Assembly (NCBI GenBank): GCA_016648135.1
Contig: JADDOH010023031.1
Coordinates: 1 to 64,000 of the forward strand
Direction: 5' to 3'
Origin: Agrypnia vestita
Taxonomy: Eukaryota > Arthropoda > Insecta > Trichoptera > Phryganeidae
DNA length: 64,000 nt
Shown here: one piece after another, positions 45,552 to 58,623 of the stretch
Position numbering within the stretch: position 1 is the stretch's first letter
Layout of the letters: each line of letters starts with the position of its first letter
Translations under genes and position numbers: made by a program
The notes under the pieces: generated by a model
Databases searched by the model: none
The model's input: the letters and a program-made list of their open reading frames with translations, nothing else
Told to the model about the DNA's origin: nothing

Positions 45552-46768
45552 ATACGCGTTTTAGAAAAAACATTTATTCATCATTTAAAAAAATCCAAAA
45601 CCGCATCTTCCGATCAATACGCCTAAACTCCGCTAAACCCCCTAAGCGTTTTGAATTATTGGCATTCATATTAGGTCACTTTCCTTTCATACATCATACA
45701 CCTTGCTTACAGGACTATGTAAGTTTTGTTAGGTATTTGCCATCGATGTTTCACTATCAGCAAACAGTAAAATGCATACAAAAATCACCTATTTTGGCTC
45801 CCATATTCATTCATCCCTGATCATTCACACAATTATCCATACACAAGTTGCGCAGACATGGAGACATTTCGCAACTGACACATTTTGTAATATCGAACCA
45901 TGGTGTAAATGTTCCATTGATTCTTACACATGCAGTGCTTTTATAGTAAAGGGATGCAATCGCGTTTACAAGATTGATTTCCAGCTTGTGACCAGAGAAC
46001 CCCTTCCACCACCTTCCTCTCATTACTGTGTCATACGCCTTGTGCAGACCTACAAAGGTCGAGAAACGTATTTGATTTTTTTTACTTTTTCAACAATACT
46101 CGCAGAGAGAAGATCTGATCTATGCATCTTCTCCAATCACTATGGTTCTTGCATGCCCCATTCTCTTTCATCTCCGACCTTAACCCTTTTAATATAGCTT
46201 GCCAAACTACCTTTATTGAGAGGCATAATAATGGCTACTGGGCAACCAGCCTTGCTATACTCGGCAGCATCGTTGTCATACCCCACAGCCTCACCATTCT
46301 TCATTTGCTTATTGCGCATTTTATTTCTTCCATACTTCTATCACTCACTTCGTTTTCGTCCTTCATACGTGTCTGTTTACTTCGCTCTCATCTGTTTCCT
46401 GAAAATATTTCATGCATCTTATTTCGTCCTCACTCATTAACATTTCTCCGTTCTTTGACTTCATAGCTTCCATGTTAGTGCTTTCCGCGCCATATCGGTA
46501 TTTTTTCACCTCGCTCCAGACATTTTCACATCTTCCTTTCTTTTCAGTTGCTTTTTCGTTTTTTTTTTAAATTGAACAAATCTTTTACTTATTACGTATT
46601 TATTCCCATTTATGGTTAAAATCTAAAGCCATTATATTCTCTTGACTTAAGTCATTTTAAATAAGTACTTCCACATACAAGCATGAAACTAACCCTTAAA
46701 ACATCCTGGATTCAAGCCGTATCCTAAAAAATAAAATAAAACCTTAACAAATAATATTTAAATTGCAG

Positions 46769-47235
46769 ATATCTGGAGTATACAAGGTTCTTTTTTGGAA
46801 AATCGAATTAAATCTGCGCCTACCCATAAAGAGCAAACAGAATTGGAGACCTTTTCCAACGCAAAAAATCTTCAAGGAGATGCACGCTTAAGAAGACATT
46901 TTCATGTTCCCAGTGCTTTTATACGAGCGAGCAGAAAGCTTCATTCAGAAATCACGAGCTCTCACATAATGAGAAGAAACTATTTTTATGTTCGCAATGC
47001 AATTATTTGTGTGAATATAAATCGGATTTACAAAAACATGTTTATACGCACACTGGCGAAAAACCGTTCTTTTTTTAACAGTGTGATTATTCCATTAATC
47101 AGAATTCAACATTAAAACTACATGTACTTAAACACACTGGAGAAAAACCATTTTCTTGTTCGCAGTGCGAATATTCGTGTAATCAGAAACCAGACTTAAA
47201 ACGACATGCACTTAAGCACACTGGAGAAAAACCTG
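46769..47235 (+). pseudogene. Zinc-finger gene G4, exon 2 (truncated)
   Basis: Follows TTTAAATTGCAG at 46768. Reads DIWSIQGSFLENRIKSAPTH in frame, where G2 has a stop, but loses one base at about 46866 in the AAAAAATC run, so the fingers are out of frame. About four to five recognisable fingers (HTGEKPF linkers) end at 47235, where unrelated sequence begins. One finger has TTTAACAG in place of the Cys-coding bases. The G2 and G4 lesions are different, so they died independently or from an intact parent. Confidence 0.82.
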
Positions 47236-48005
47236 AGAACCTTTGATCACATCAACGTCTATCAACGGTCCCTTTGGTCAAATTAAACAGTGTCGATCGA
47301 GCTAATAACATATCCTTCTTCCAGCCATGAAGATGATGAAGCGATAGTACCGAATGCATCCTCTAGATTTTGATGAACCACATAATGAAATAGTAGGTAG
47401 TAATTAACATAGATGAACAATAGAGTGAGGTAGAACAGAAGGACAATTAAACAGCGACGACTGTTGAAGTGCCTGCCCAGGATTAACAGCTGAACAACTA
47501 TCAACGATTATTGGAATGCTTGAAATGCGGCCCGGAGTTCGGAGCCCCGCGAGACCGTTGAAGGAGATATTTACTCATTACATATTTTGGGATGATTCGC
47601 CACAGGATCAAGTTGCGGACATGCTCTTCCAGTACGAAGAGCGTGCGAGCTGGAAAGTGGACGGTCGTTTCGGGAAGAAGGTGTTGGAGTGGAGATCCCA
47701 AACAGGGACCAGCGCGGGTTGCCCCCAGCCCAGACACCCGGAATAGGGGGTGGGACCACCGCAGACCCAGGGCCGTTCTATGAGCATAAGTAAACCATTA
47801 AATGTTATTTCATATTTTGTTAATTTTACAATCTTCCTATTCTATATTATTGTCACCTTGACAACTCTATTAATTAAATATTCAAAATTTTGAATCTACG
47901 GACTGCAGTAAAATTATCTATTTGAATACAATCATAATCTACTTGTTGAGAAAGATTTCTTAATATAGAAATTTAATATTGCTATGTTATTATATATAGC
48001 ATCGA
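47236..48005. other. Unassigned unique sequence
   Basis: No paralogue in the window. A plus-strand frame at 47516-47746 (MLEMRPGVRSPARPLKEIFT..., 76 codons, GC-richer than its surroundings) is a possible fragment of a mobile-element protein, but I do not recognise it. 47800-48005 is AT-rich without features. Confidence 0.4.
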
Positions 48006-48009
48006 AAGC

Positions 48010-48680
48010 AACAGGTTTGGAAATGAACACACTAAAAAACAAAATTTTTAACCACATCCAAACACAAATTCACAATCCACAATTGAAAAATAGAAACAGT
48101 TGACGAATATGTATACCTTGGTCACGAGATAAACCTGTGAAAAGAAAACCAAACAGCAGAACTACCAAGAAGAATAGGTCTGGGCTGGGCAGCATTTGGT
48201 AAATTGAAACACTTGTTTGAAAATAAAGAAATCCCAATATGCCCGAAAAGAAAAATGTTCGATACATGTATCCTACCGATGTTGACATATGGACTAGAAA
48301 CAGCAACACTAACAGAAAAAAGCATACAAAAATTAAAATTTACATAGCTGGCCATGGAAAGGCAGACGCTCGGTGTAAGCCTTCGAGATAAAATCAGAAA
48401 CGAAGAAATAAGACGCCGAACAAAAGTTGCCGATATTATGGATAGTATTGCGACACTAAAATGGTAGTGGGTTGGACATATGGCTCGACAGGAGGATACT
48501 AGATGGGTACGTAGAATCCTACAGTGGAGGCCCTGGACGAAAAATAGAAGCGTCGGAAAACCTCCTCAAAAGGTGGTCTGATGACACAGTCCAGCAGCAG
48601 GAAGAACCTAGATGCGAAGGGGGAGAAACAGAGATGAGTGGAAGAAAATGAAAGAGGCCTACATCCAGCAGTGGAGATGT
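48010..48680 (+). pseudogene. RTE-clade LINE, 3' end of ORF2
   Basis: Plus strand reads VDEYVYLGHEI, RRIGLGWAAFGKLKHLFENK, CPKRKMFDTCILPMLTYGLE, MERQTLGVSLRDKIRNEEIR, WVGHMARQEDTRW and WKKMKEAYIQQW, the ordered C-terminal signature of RTE-type LINEs after the RT palm. Stops and frameshifts (about 48137, 48346, 48467, 48580) break it. RT palm and endonuclease are absent. Confidence 0.85.
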
Positions 48681-48689
48681 TATTATATT

Positions 48690-49870
48690 TTCACAATCTC
48701 TTTATTACATACTAAACCGGGAAACTTCCCTGCAATTTATTTGATTTGGCCTATATATATCTTCCTTTCATTATCTCTTGTGTTTGGTTTGCCTCAAAAC
48801 CTCAAAAATCGCACTATAATTTTATTCCATTGATTTTATCTAAACTTTATATTCCACAATAATCCATTGTTACGCATGAGGACCACTTGAACGGCCCGGA
48901 AAAGGGTTTTTACAAATCCACATATTCATATTCATGGCAGTGCAGTGTCGCGGACACCGATAAACGGTATAAATAAATAGAAATGTTAAATTTGTTTCCA
49001 CTATGTTTGTGAAGAGTGGTCGATGATATGGGAATTCTAAGCAAGGTGGAGGACTTGTATTATGGACATGGAATCGATGATTTTATATACGTTGAAAAAT
49101 TTAGCGATTTATTCATTGCATAATTTTCAAACTCCTTTTACATAATATAATATTCTTAATAATTTACAAACCATGTTTTAAAAATCGGTGACCAAAATAT
49201 CACAGCAATCACTGAACCGATCAACATAAAGTGTTTCACTTTTTTCAAATGTAGGCCGGATGGCGTGCGCTGGAATTTTTCTAATTCTTCGTCTTGCTGT
49301 TGATCTTTTTGACAGGTTTGAAATTAATGAATTCAATCAATTAGAAAGATCATTATTCGTAATTGTGAATACATCAACATTTGTTTGCGTTTTAGGGCTT
49401 TCTGATTGATTGAATTCATTAATTATTTCAAACATGCCAAACTTAAAACATCGAAATTAGTGTCAATATAATGTTATACATAGATTGGGATAAGATTGGG
49501 ATAAAGATCTGACATCCCAATACTGCTATTTTCAGAATAGCACAGATTAACTTTATAAAAAGTATATATTTTTCAAATTTCTGAAGGGTGATAGTGCAAA
49601 ATGATTAAACATTTTTTTTGCTTGTATAGAAGCGAATTTATTTTTAATATTCTACATAAGTTACTTAAATAATAATCAAAAACGGATCATATATGGGTAA
49701 TTCTCACCAAATTCCGAAGTTCCAGTCCCGAGTCATTAGTGCTGAGTCATATGCATTAATTATCGGTGTAATATATTTTATTTAAATGCAAGCTATCTAT
49801 AGTACTATTGTTAAAAAAAATTAGATATTGTATAGAAAATAAAAAAAATGTGGTCAATTTATTACCTTAA
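48690..49870. other. AT-rich unique sequence with an inverted repeat
   Basis: No gene recognised. The only structure seen is the hairpin at 49316-49433. Confidence 0.6.
49316..49433. repeat. Inverted repeat, about 34-bp arms
   Basis: GTTTGAAATTAATGAATTC... at 49316-49349 pairs with 49398-49433 with one small bulge and one mismatch, around a 48-base loop. Could be a MITE core or a foldable RNA. Confidence 0.75.
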
Positions 49871-49873
49871 AAG

Positions 49874-51799
49874 TCATTCCCTCATCTTGTCCCTTAGTCT
49901 GAGTACAACCATAAAAAGGCTGTTCATCTCAAATACAACAATAATCTTATTAAATTAATATTGCTAAAATATTCGATACATAGTGTTAATTGTATGTGAA
50001 AACTTTCATTGCACTGCGTCAAATACAAAAACGAAAAATCGTATCGAACGAGATTTATAAATGAGATCTTATATTTTTAAGACCTAGTAACACTTGTAAT
50101 GTGTCAATATGGCGGTTTAATCTCAACACTGCGGTGAGTATGTGCAAAAAAGTATTTGGCTGAAATTACTTAGACATTACATTTCCGTCCGTCATTCCCT
50201 CACTGTACTTATATAAAAGATTAATTAATATTTTTACTATGTTTTAATTCTTTTTCATCCGTTTTGGGGGGTAAAATGCATATACAAAGAAACTTAAGCA
50301 ATTGGAGATTATATTCCAGTGTTTTATGAAGCTTTTGTTCGAATTCGTCATTCCCTCACCGTCATTCCCTCATTATATTTAATAGTGAGGGAATGACGAT
50401 TGTATGAGGGAATGATTTATACAGTTTTATATCTTAATAACTTTGTATAAAAATGACTTGGATTTATTAATTGTTTTCCTTCAACTAGTATTATGTGGGT
50501 TTCAATTTTATACAGGTATATAGAGTGATAAAGAAATTAAATTAAAAAAGAAAAGGAAAAGGCGAGAACAAATGAAAAGTAATGTCGAATCTTTGGAAAA
50601 CTTACGGGACAAGGAAAGGTAAAAATATTTAAAGAAAATAGAAAAAGGTTAGCTAAAATTAATTACTACTATGAGTCCTAGAGAAGTTAGACAAAAACGA
50701 AAACAATGGAAACAAAACAGTAGAGTGTACAGTAACAAAAAAACTACCTCTAAAAAATCCTACACCATCTTTAAAGCAAAGAACATAGTCTGTAGCTGCT
50801 CGTAATAGATGTCAAATGCGAAGGCGGCAAGCTAACTTATATGCAAAGATAGCAAATTTGGAAATAAAATGAAGAATGCTGTTAAGTTGAAAGAAAAATA
50901 CAAGAAAAGGTATTTGAGACTGAAAGCTAAAAATGTTGATCCAGAATCTTCTTATTAACTAAAATATCTTCTATTTTGGATACTTTCAACAATACCAAAA
51001 CAATCATTTTACCAAAACACACAACAGATCTCCTCGAAAGTCAATAAAGAATGATACAATCAATACAGATAATGATAATAACCGACAATCTCTACCTTCT
51101 TCTTCGTGCATTCAAGATCACACTTCAATGTCCAAGGAAAATGATACAATCGATTTAGAAAATGATGGACCTGCTGTTGTCTCTGGCAGCCATCAAATTG
51201 CTACATAGGAGATTATGCCCTGATTAAATGGAATAATGAAAAGTATCCTGTTAAAATTCTTTCTTTTTTGAAGAAGATAAGGTGCATGAAGGATTGACAT
51301 TCTGGAGCAGCCAGCTATTAAAAACGTAGAATTATATCGTTGGGAGGATGTAACTCAGAAATTAGAAATATCAAAGTTAGTTCAAAGGGGGAACTACAGT
51401 TTTTCAGGTTTGGATGATTCTGCCATTAATTAAGATGGTAAAATTTAGTCTTAATGATTAACAATTCTATTTAAAAAGTCAAAATCTGTATGTAATAAAG
51501 ATTAATTAATCTAAAATATGTCATAAGTTTCTCTCCATTTAAGGAACAAGATTTATTGAATAAATATAAATAAGTTTAATTAATAAAGATTAATACTGTT
51601 AAATAGATATCTTAAGTTTCTTTACTTGATTTTAAATTTAAAAAATGCCTTGTGTTTGCTCAGAATGTGATACTATAGCTTATAAGTGTATCTTTATAAT
51701 TTACTATAATACTAATCATATAATTTCATATATTATAATTTGTTTTCAACTATAATAATATTAAAAATCATTCCGTCAATCTGTTCTTCATTCCCTCAT
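49874..51799. repeat. Recurrent 12-mer TCATTCCCTCAY
   Basis: Direct copies at 49874, 50192, 50348, 50362 and 51788, inverted copies at 50385 and 50404, and a one-mismatch form at 51768. 50348-50415 forms a symmetric cluster (two direct, two inverted). Confidence 0.8.
50520..51430 (+). pseudogene. Degenerate gene of unknown function (basic coiled-coil region, then a WN.KYP domain-like segment)
   Basis: Plus strand, heavily broken. Lys/Arg/Gln-rich reading (ARNRCQMRRRQANLYAKIAN, about 50790) followed by an acidic, Asn/Ser-rich stretch (NDTINTDNDNNRQSLPSS) and YALIKWNNEKYPVKILSFFE (about 51222). The order (basic coiled coil, spacer, WNxxKYP block) resembles repetitive insect proteins I have seen but cannot name with confidence. 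Lies between copies of the TCATTCCCTCAY word and may be the cargo of an unrecognised element. Confidence 0.4.
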
Positions 51800-51811
51800 T
51801 TTATAATTTTT

Positions 51812-54530
51812 TGGAACTCATTTTTTTATAAGTTATAATAAAAAATATGGAAGACCATTACTTTTAAACAAACCTCGTATAGTTATACATTGCATTTCTG
51901 TTATAAAAAAGTATTTTCTCAACACAAAATATTTTGATGAAATCCAAACTGAAATTTCGGAATTTGATGAGAAATACCCATAAACGTAAAACCTTATGAT
52001 TAATAAACATAATAACAGAAGATATAAAGTTGTTATAACATACGTAACATAAAACGGAAGGACAACTATTCGGATACTATGAAACATAATAACAGAACAT
52101 TAAAACGGAATAGAACAATTCATAAGAACAGTATATTTAAAAAAACATAATAACTGTAATATTCTTCTTCGGGATGAGGAAACTCCAAGTAAAGACTTGC
52201 TTCTCGTAAGTGTTTATTGGGTGACAATAACGGTTTAGACAAACGGTGTACAGTAAGATGCGGTCTGAATAACAATGGTAGTAACAAGAGAGAGCGACTC
52301 GACATTCACGCGCCTTTTATACCTTCTCTCTCTCTGTCATGCAGTCTCTTTCTGGCGTCGCGACATACGTTCCTCAGATCTATCACAATAACGAATATAT
52401 AAACATATCATAACAAACGAATTGTCACAAAAGAAATCATAAAATCTGATTAACTGGAGAAAAACGATTATTAGAAAAGATCAACAACTGACCATAATAA
52501 ACGATTATAAAAACATTCATGCATGTATGCGGTAGAAGTAATATTTAAAAACTAAAATAAATTATATATTAATGATGCTCAAAGTATTGTGTTGTATAAA
52601 TCTACACTGATCATTGTCTATTACTTTATTGAATTTTATGAAAAGAATGAAAACTCATACTTACAGAAATGTAACCTCAAATATCTAAATATAATAATTT
52701 GGTTGTCTATCCGTAATTTGCTGGAATGACAACTTTATATAATTAGAATGTGACACGCAATCAGTGCACGGTACACGATTATTTAAAACTTATAATAAAA
52801 AACGATTAACGGAAAATATAAATGAGATCAAAACGATTTATTAAAGCGGGGTATTTAACATAATACAACATATAAAGATGTTATAAAAGGAAAAAAAGGA
52901 TTCGTAAGATCGGATTATATGAACTGGGGAAAAACGATTCATAACAAATATTGACATTGACCACAATAAATAAAAATATATAACGACGGACGACAAAAAT
53001 GGAGCATATAAACGGTTCCTTAACAGCCGGAGGATAAATTAATAATCGGTGGGACGCACTTAAATAAAAAACTAAAATTTTCGTCTATAAACGGCAAGCC
53101 ATCGCAGTTAAGTTTGTCACAATAATAGAGAACGACCACAGATAAAGTGACGTTGCATTTCATTTTAAACATAGATTTTAAGTAATTACTAACTTCTTTT
53201 TTAATATAAATCTTTATTAGCGTGCATCCATATTGGTTACAGTGAGAACCAATTTTAGTTTCTCAAAAATGTGTTGAAAATAAAAAAATCGTCTTTCTAT
53301 TATTTCCATACGTTCATTTTTTTCAAAAAATAAGTGGATTTCCATTTAAATATAAAATTGTGTATTGAAAGATGCAATGGCTATTTTATAAGTCACACAG
53401 ACCATCGGTCAGGCAATTTGGTGATAACGGCGTTAAAACAAGTGGCGAAATTTATAAAAGTAGTAATTTTTAATATGATTAAATGTACTTATTCTCAATG
53501 TTTTGTTATTTTTTTAATATTTAAATTGTTCCTTTATGGAAATGAAATTCCCAGGTACACAGCGTAACATGACAAAGATTGGCTTTTAGTATATTCATTC
53601 CTTAAAATTAGCGACAAAAATATTAAAATAAATATATTAAAACCGAACAAAAATGTCGATTGAAATGATCCCATCACTATTTCTTTGTGGCGTAGTTTGA
53701 ACTAATTCAAATATAAATATTTGAAACGTTCTTTAAAAGTATTGAAGCTATGTTCTTTCGGAATGCTATTTGTAAAACCAATTACTTGCATTAGTAACTT
53801 TCGTTTTCTGACATTTTTATAATGTTTATGAATCGCGGGACAGCAACATGTCGGTGTTCACCGGCCGGCTTTCGGCCGTCGTCTGAAAGGATATTTTTGT
53901 TCACTTTTTATGGGCTCTGTTATTGAATTATTTAAAATTTTTGGCCATAAGGTATATTTTTTTGAATATTTTGTATCAATGACAATGAAATTATCTTAAT
54001 ACCTATGTAAAAATTAATCAAAAAATTCAATTCGTTTACGGTTTTTTGGGCGCTGCAATATAGGTGACGGTATATGAATTTTTATCTTTTTGTAAACATT
54101 GTATTTAACAACCTACCCAAAAATAATAATATATTTTCCCCCAAACTTTCTGTTGAAACTATTTTTATTCAATTTATAAAAATATGGTATTTATATGGAA
54201 ATATTTCGAGAAAAAGTGTACCAAAGATAACTCTATTGCTAGAAAGATTAAATAGGGCTTCGGGGTAATATTTTTTTTGTGATAATAAGTATTTTGCTGA
54301 CTTTTTTTAAACAAATGCTTTAAGAGTGAATGGGTCTTTCAAAATAAAATTAATTTAATGAATGTTTAGCTGTAATTTTGGCAACAAGATTCGAAAATTT
54401 TACACCAATTTAACTCTTTAGACTGCAAAAACGTGATTCATGTACGCCTTAACACTGCATCTTATATGAATGTATCTACCATGAAATATGTATGTAATTA
54501 TGTTTGTTTTAATAATAAAGATGGTTCCTT
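51812..54530. other. AT-rich flank, copy 2 of the segmental duplication
   Basis: Matches 1-2020 closely. Differences: a solo LTR at 52155-52387 and about 455 extra bases at 52690-53145. The extra piece resembles the sequence about 470 bases earlier (GGAAAAACGATT ... TGACCA.AATAAA), so it looks like one more unit of a diverged tandem repeat rather than a transposon. Confidence 0.75.
52155..52387. mobile_element. Solo LTR, 233 bp, 5-bp target duplication
   Basis: TGTAATATTC ... TCTATCACA (TG...CA), flanked by ATAAC at 52150-52154 and 52388-52392. Copy 1 has one ATAAC at 339-343. Contains a TTTTATACC promoter-like box (about 52315). Internal region absent. Confidence 0.9.
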
Positions 54531-54534
54531 CGAC

Positions 54535-54709
54535 GGGGACAGTGAATGGTTTGTTTCTGCGGCCCTGCCCCCCCGCAAAGGTTTATACGACCTGAGCGGG
54601 GCAGCAGGGACTCGCAATTTAGTTGAAAGAAATGTCAACCTGGCGATGATTGAGTAGAACCGATATGGAAGCTTTTTCTCTTAGAACGGTCCTGGGTAAG
54701 CGGTGGGTA
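54535..54709 (-). mobile_element. SINE-like fragment, copy 2
   Basis: Same as 2025-2215, joined to the gypsy remnant in the same way. Confidence 0.6.
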
Positions 54710-56725
54710 TCATTCACTGTCGTTCGCTCCGTACTTCTGTTGGGCCGGACTGAATTTCTTCGTGAAAAATGCTAATGGTTCCCAATTTCCGTTCACTTGT
54801 TGATGCAGTGCCGCCCCTGCGGTGCATTCCGATGCGTCACTGACGATTGATAGGTGGGCCCCGCACTTTGGGTGTGCGAGTAATGTTGCCTGAGCCAATC
54901 TCTCCTTACAGGATTCGAAGGCTTTTGCGGCTTCGGGCGTCCATGGTATTGTTGCTTGCCTTTTTGTTTCCCTGCATGAAATCGTGAAGTAGCGCTCGCG
55001 TTTGACCTCCTGTAGAAATTGATTGCCCCCAGGAATCGGCGGAGGTCCTTGATAGTTTCTGGTCGCCTGTAATTTTTAATTGCCTCTACTTTCTCTGGTA
55101 GCGGTGTCGTGCCTGCGCCGGTTACTCGGTATCGGAGGAATTTTACTTCATTTGCGCCGAAATTACATTTTGCTGAGTTTATAACGACCCCGTATTCCTG
55201 CAACCGCTGGAAAATTACTTCGAGGTGCGTCATATGCTCTTCGGGTGTTGACGCGATCAATATGTCGTCAATGTAGGCGAAGCAAAAATCGAGTCCTCGT
55301 GTTACTTCGTCGATAAATCTGGAAGCTTTGTGCACTGTTGCGCATTCTGAATCCCATATATGGAAATTCGAATAAGCCGAACGGTGTTGATATTGCAGTT
55401 TTCGGGACGTCTTCGGGTGCTACCGGAATTTGATTGTATGCTCGTACAAAGTCGATCGTGGAAAATATTTTACACCCATTTAGCGCTTGTGCGAAATCTT
55501 GTATATGTCGCACTGTTTGGAATGGTCCATGCATTCAGGCTTCGATAATCGCCGCATGGTCTCCAATCGTTGTCCTTTTTAGGGACCATGTGTAGTGGCG
55601 ATGCCCAACTGCTTTCAGATGGTCGCGCTATTCCTAGGCGAACCATGGTTTCGAACTCTTTCTTCGCTAATTTTAGTTTGTCTGGGGCGAGTCGTCGCGG
55701 TCGTTCGGCGACTGGTGGTCCTGGTGTCGTCCTGATGTGATGAATGGTATTATGCCGGATCTCTTTCCTGGCGCCGTCCGGTCTGGTTATGTCCGGGAAT
55801 TTTTGTAGGAGTTTGTGGTATGGAGACGATCCCGTAACGGTTTTCATCGAACCGATATACGTCGTGCTCCGCGCTCCTGCGGTGGTTAGATTTTTCGTTG
55901 CGTCCCGTAGTTGTCGGCTTCGTATGTCGACCAGTAGACCGTATTTAGACAGGAAATCGACCCCTATGATGGGCTTGGATACGTCTGCGATGACGAAGGT
56001 CCAAGTGATGTCCCGTCTGAGTCCTAGGTTGAGTGTGAGTGTCAGGTTTCCGTATGTGGCGATGGGTGTCCCGTTCGCCGCTGCCAGTTCGTACGCTGCC
56101 TTGTGTGGGCGTCCTCGCACTAGATGTCGCGGGTACACGCATAGATCCGCCCGCGTATATATGAGGAAGTGTATGCGTGTTGTTAAATCCATAATGAATA
56201 AGCGTCTTATATTATGCGGGCTGTAGGTGCTGGTCGCCATCCGTTTCCCTGGTTGTAGTTGCACGGTTGTTCGCATTTGTGGGTGTTTCCGCCGAAGCGC
56301 CAGTGGTACCAGCACAAGTTGGCCGGGCGTTGTCCACGGTTTCTGCTGCTGGAGCGTTCTCGACTTCGGCTACGCTCTCGTGATCGGTTGGCTCTTCGGT
56401 ATATGTCGTCGAAACTGCTTCGTCTGTTCTATCTGATATTTAGCTCGGCGATTTCGTGAAGTAACGCCGTTAGCCCCTGGTTCTTTGCTTGCATCCTGGC
56501 GTCTAGATCCGGTTTATCGTTGGGGAAGAATGGTGGTATCCGCACTGCTACCCTGCTGACTTCTGATGCTGGTGCTGGTGTGGCCTCCCTGTATGCTTCC
56601 CGTGGTGCGTACTGCAGGCTCATGACTGTATGCTGATCAAACTCGGTGTACTGTGGCTGAAGATGCCGTTTAATGTAACGGTGCATTGATGCAGGTGCGT
56701 GTTCTTCTTGTGTCGGGGTCACCAA
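54710..56725 (-). pseudogene. Ty3/gypsy-type gag-pol remnant, copy 2
   Basis: Same pieces in the same order as 2198-4237. Differences show independent decay: YTRAD in the protease (both the Asp and the Gly of D-T-G lost), a deletion near 55005 that removes part of the RNase H connection, and retained ELAAANGTP codons (about 56090) that copy 1 lacks. RT motifs FVRAYNQIPV and YIDDILIAS are kept. Integrase absent. Confidence 0.87.
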
Positions 56726-57232
56726 TGTGGACCCTCCGGTTTAGGATAAGTTGAAGCGGTGTTGATGATGTAAAGTCACTATGGTTTTACTGAATTTATT
56801 GAATTGCAAAAGCAAAAGTTATAAAGAATACAGTAGGTACAAATGTTACAAGTGAAAGCGTGACGTTTTAAGGTATGACGGAGAGAGCTTCCGCTGTACG
56901 AGCCGTTCACTGGGGAAGTGAGATAATCGGCTCTGCCGACGCCGGCTTATATAGGGATGCCGATAGGGTGTGCCGTTGTTTTGACTCCAATTCGGTTTTT
57001 ATCGGAACCATTGTCTGCGTTCGTTGTCCTCGCTTACAAAGTTGCTTGTTTGCCAATTCGGCTTTATTCGTGACCGCTGTTCACGGGGAGTAATGACCCA
57101 CGGTACTCGGCGTCCGCCTGTTACGGTGCGCCGTTCCTTTTATGTGTATGAGCGTATCACGTCACCAGAGCTCTTTTATAAGCCACAGATGTCTTCGAAC
57201 ATTCAGCAGAAGCCTAAAACCGGCATCTCTCA
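56726..57232 (-). repeat. Gypsy 5' LTR (507 bp)
   Basis: Minus strand begins TGAGAGATGCCGG, has GGCTTATAAAAGAGC (promoter) and AATAAA, and ends GGTCCACA just before the TTGGTGACCCCGA leader. The G1 unit retains only its 3' portion, split by a LINE. Ends inferred from TG...CA and leader position. Confidence 0.6.
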
Positions 57233-58355
57233 TGAATAATAATAACGAACATACTAATTTCAGTGATCGCTTTGAGTTCCTGTTTTGTTAATTAAAACTG
57301 GTTAGTAAAAATGAAAAGACCAGCTGGAGCCCGGAACGTTTCTCAATAAATGAAACTGTGCTGTAATTAATATTTTCCACGCATCTTAAGACGTGCAGAT
57401 CTGACGAAACCTGTTATTACCTTGGAGTAATATGCAGCATGATTTTTGAGTAAGAATTAGGCATTAAAGCGCTATGTGTACCTGAAATCAAAAGGCATAA
57501 TTTTTTTTTTTCACAAACTTCAAACTTCGGTAGCGACCTCTAAAATTAAATAAAAAATACGGGTTTACTTCTTTCGACGAAAGAAGGGAATGGGAGGGTG
57601 ACTCGGTTATTTTTTGAAAGTCAAAGAATAAGAACCACCCTACTGTATATGAGGTCACGGTGGGTGTGTGAGCAGTTTCTCCTCAGCGTGCATGAGGCTT
57701 GCATTTATGATGGCGCTATGTACATAAACCGGTTCATTATGCGTGAGCAGATAAGCGTTACCCATATATTGTGGTAAATATATGTATGAATAATTGCAAA
57801 GTAAACCTAAAAACACTTTTGGGGGGTTTTAGATGCGGTGTGCAAATAATTCTGGATGTTGATATTGGGTCACCACTCCCTCTCGGAGATGTCTGTTGAA
57901 AGTCGCTTGATGTTTTTAGCGTTTATTGTTTAAAGCAATTACAATTTTAAACAGAATGACACATGGATAAAAATGTCATAATGCTACAAAAAATATATAA
58001 TGTATAAAAATAAAATATATAATAGTACGATAGACAGAGCCTTCGGCAGCTTTCAAGGGTAGTAGCAGATTGAAGCTATGTTGTCCGGGGGCGTCACGGT
58101 TTATATATCCTCTTGAGACAACGGCTGTTGATGTCTACGGCCTGGCGTTGACCTCACTCTTCTTAGTCAGCAGAATAGAGCCGTTCTTGCTAATGTAGGA
58201 CAAACAACGTCTTGTGTGTGTCTCCTTCCTATGCAGGGCGCGTGTTATTTTCGCTGACCTGTCAGTCACAGGTGTGGTGCGATGTCTGGCATCAGCGCCT
58301 TTCCATCCTCTTCGGCGCATGCGTGACCAAGATTGGTATCTGTAGGTGTGTGCAG
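57233..58355. other. Duplicon sequence with a second LTR-like block
   Basis: Matches about 31340-32153 of the G3 unit and is absent from the G1 unit. Contains the minus-oriented LTR-like block at 57876-58355. Otherwise nothing recognised. Confidence 0.5.
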
Positions 58356-58623
58356 GATGAAAACCCACACACTTTATTTCAGAGAGACCGTGCGTGTTGT
58401 TTCTAAACCGAAAATTTTAAGTTCATGTGTGAGTGCATTGTGATCAAGTAAAAAGTTTGTCTCAAAAGTGTAAAAGCGCAAAGATATAGAAATATATTTA
58501 ATGAATGAATGAATGAATTAACCAATAGCAAACATATTTTTGTTACCTTGTACACAAGACAAAAGTTTTGCGAAAAGCACACGAATTTTCAAGCTTGAAT
58601 TCTGAATGCTCGAATACTTAAAC

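Noticed and set aside
47516..47746. A host gene
   Set aside because: A single short frame without splice support or recognised domain; left as unassigned sequence.
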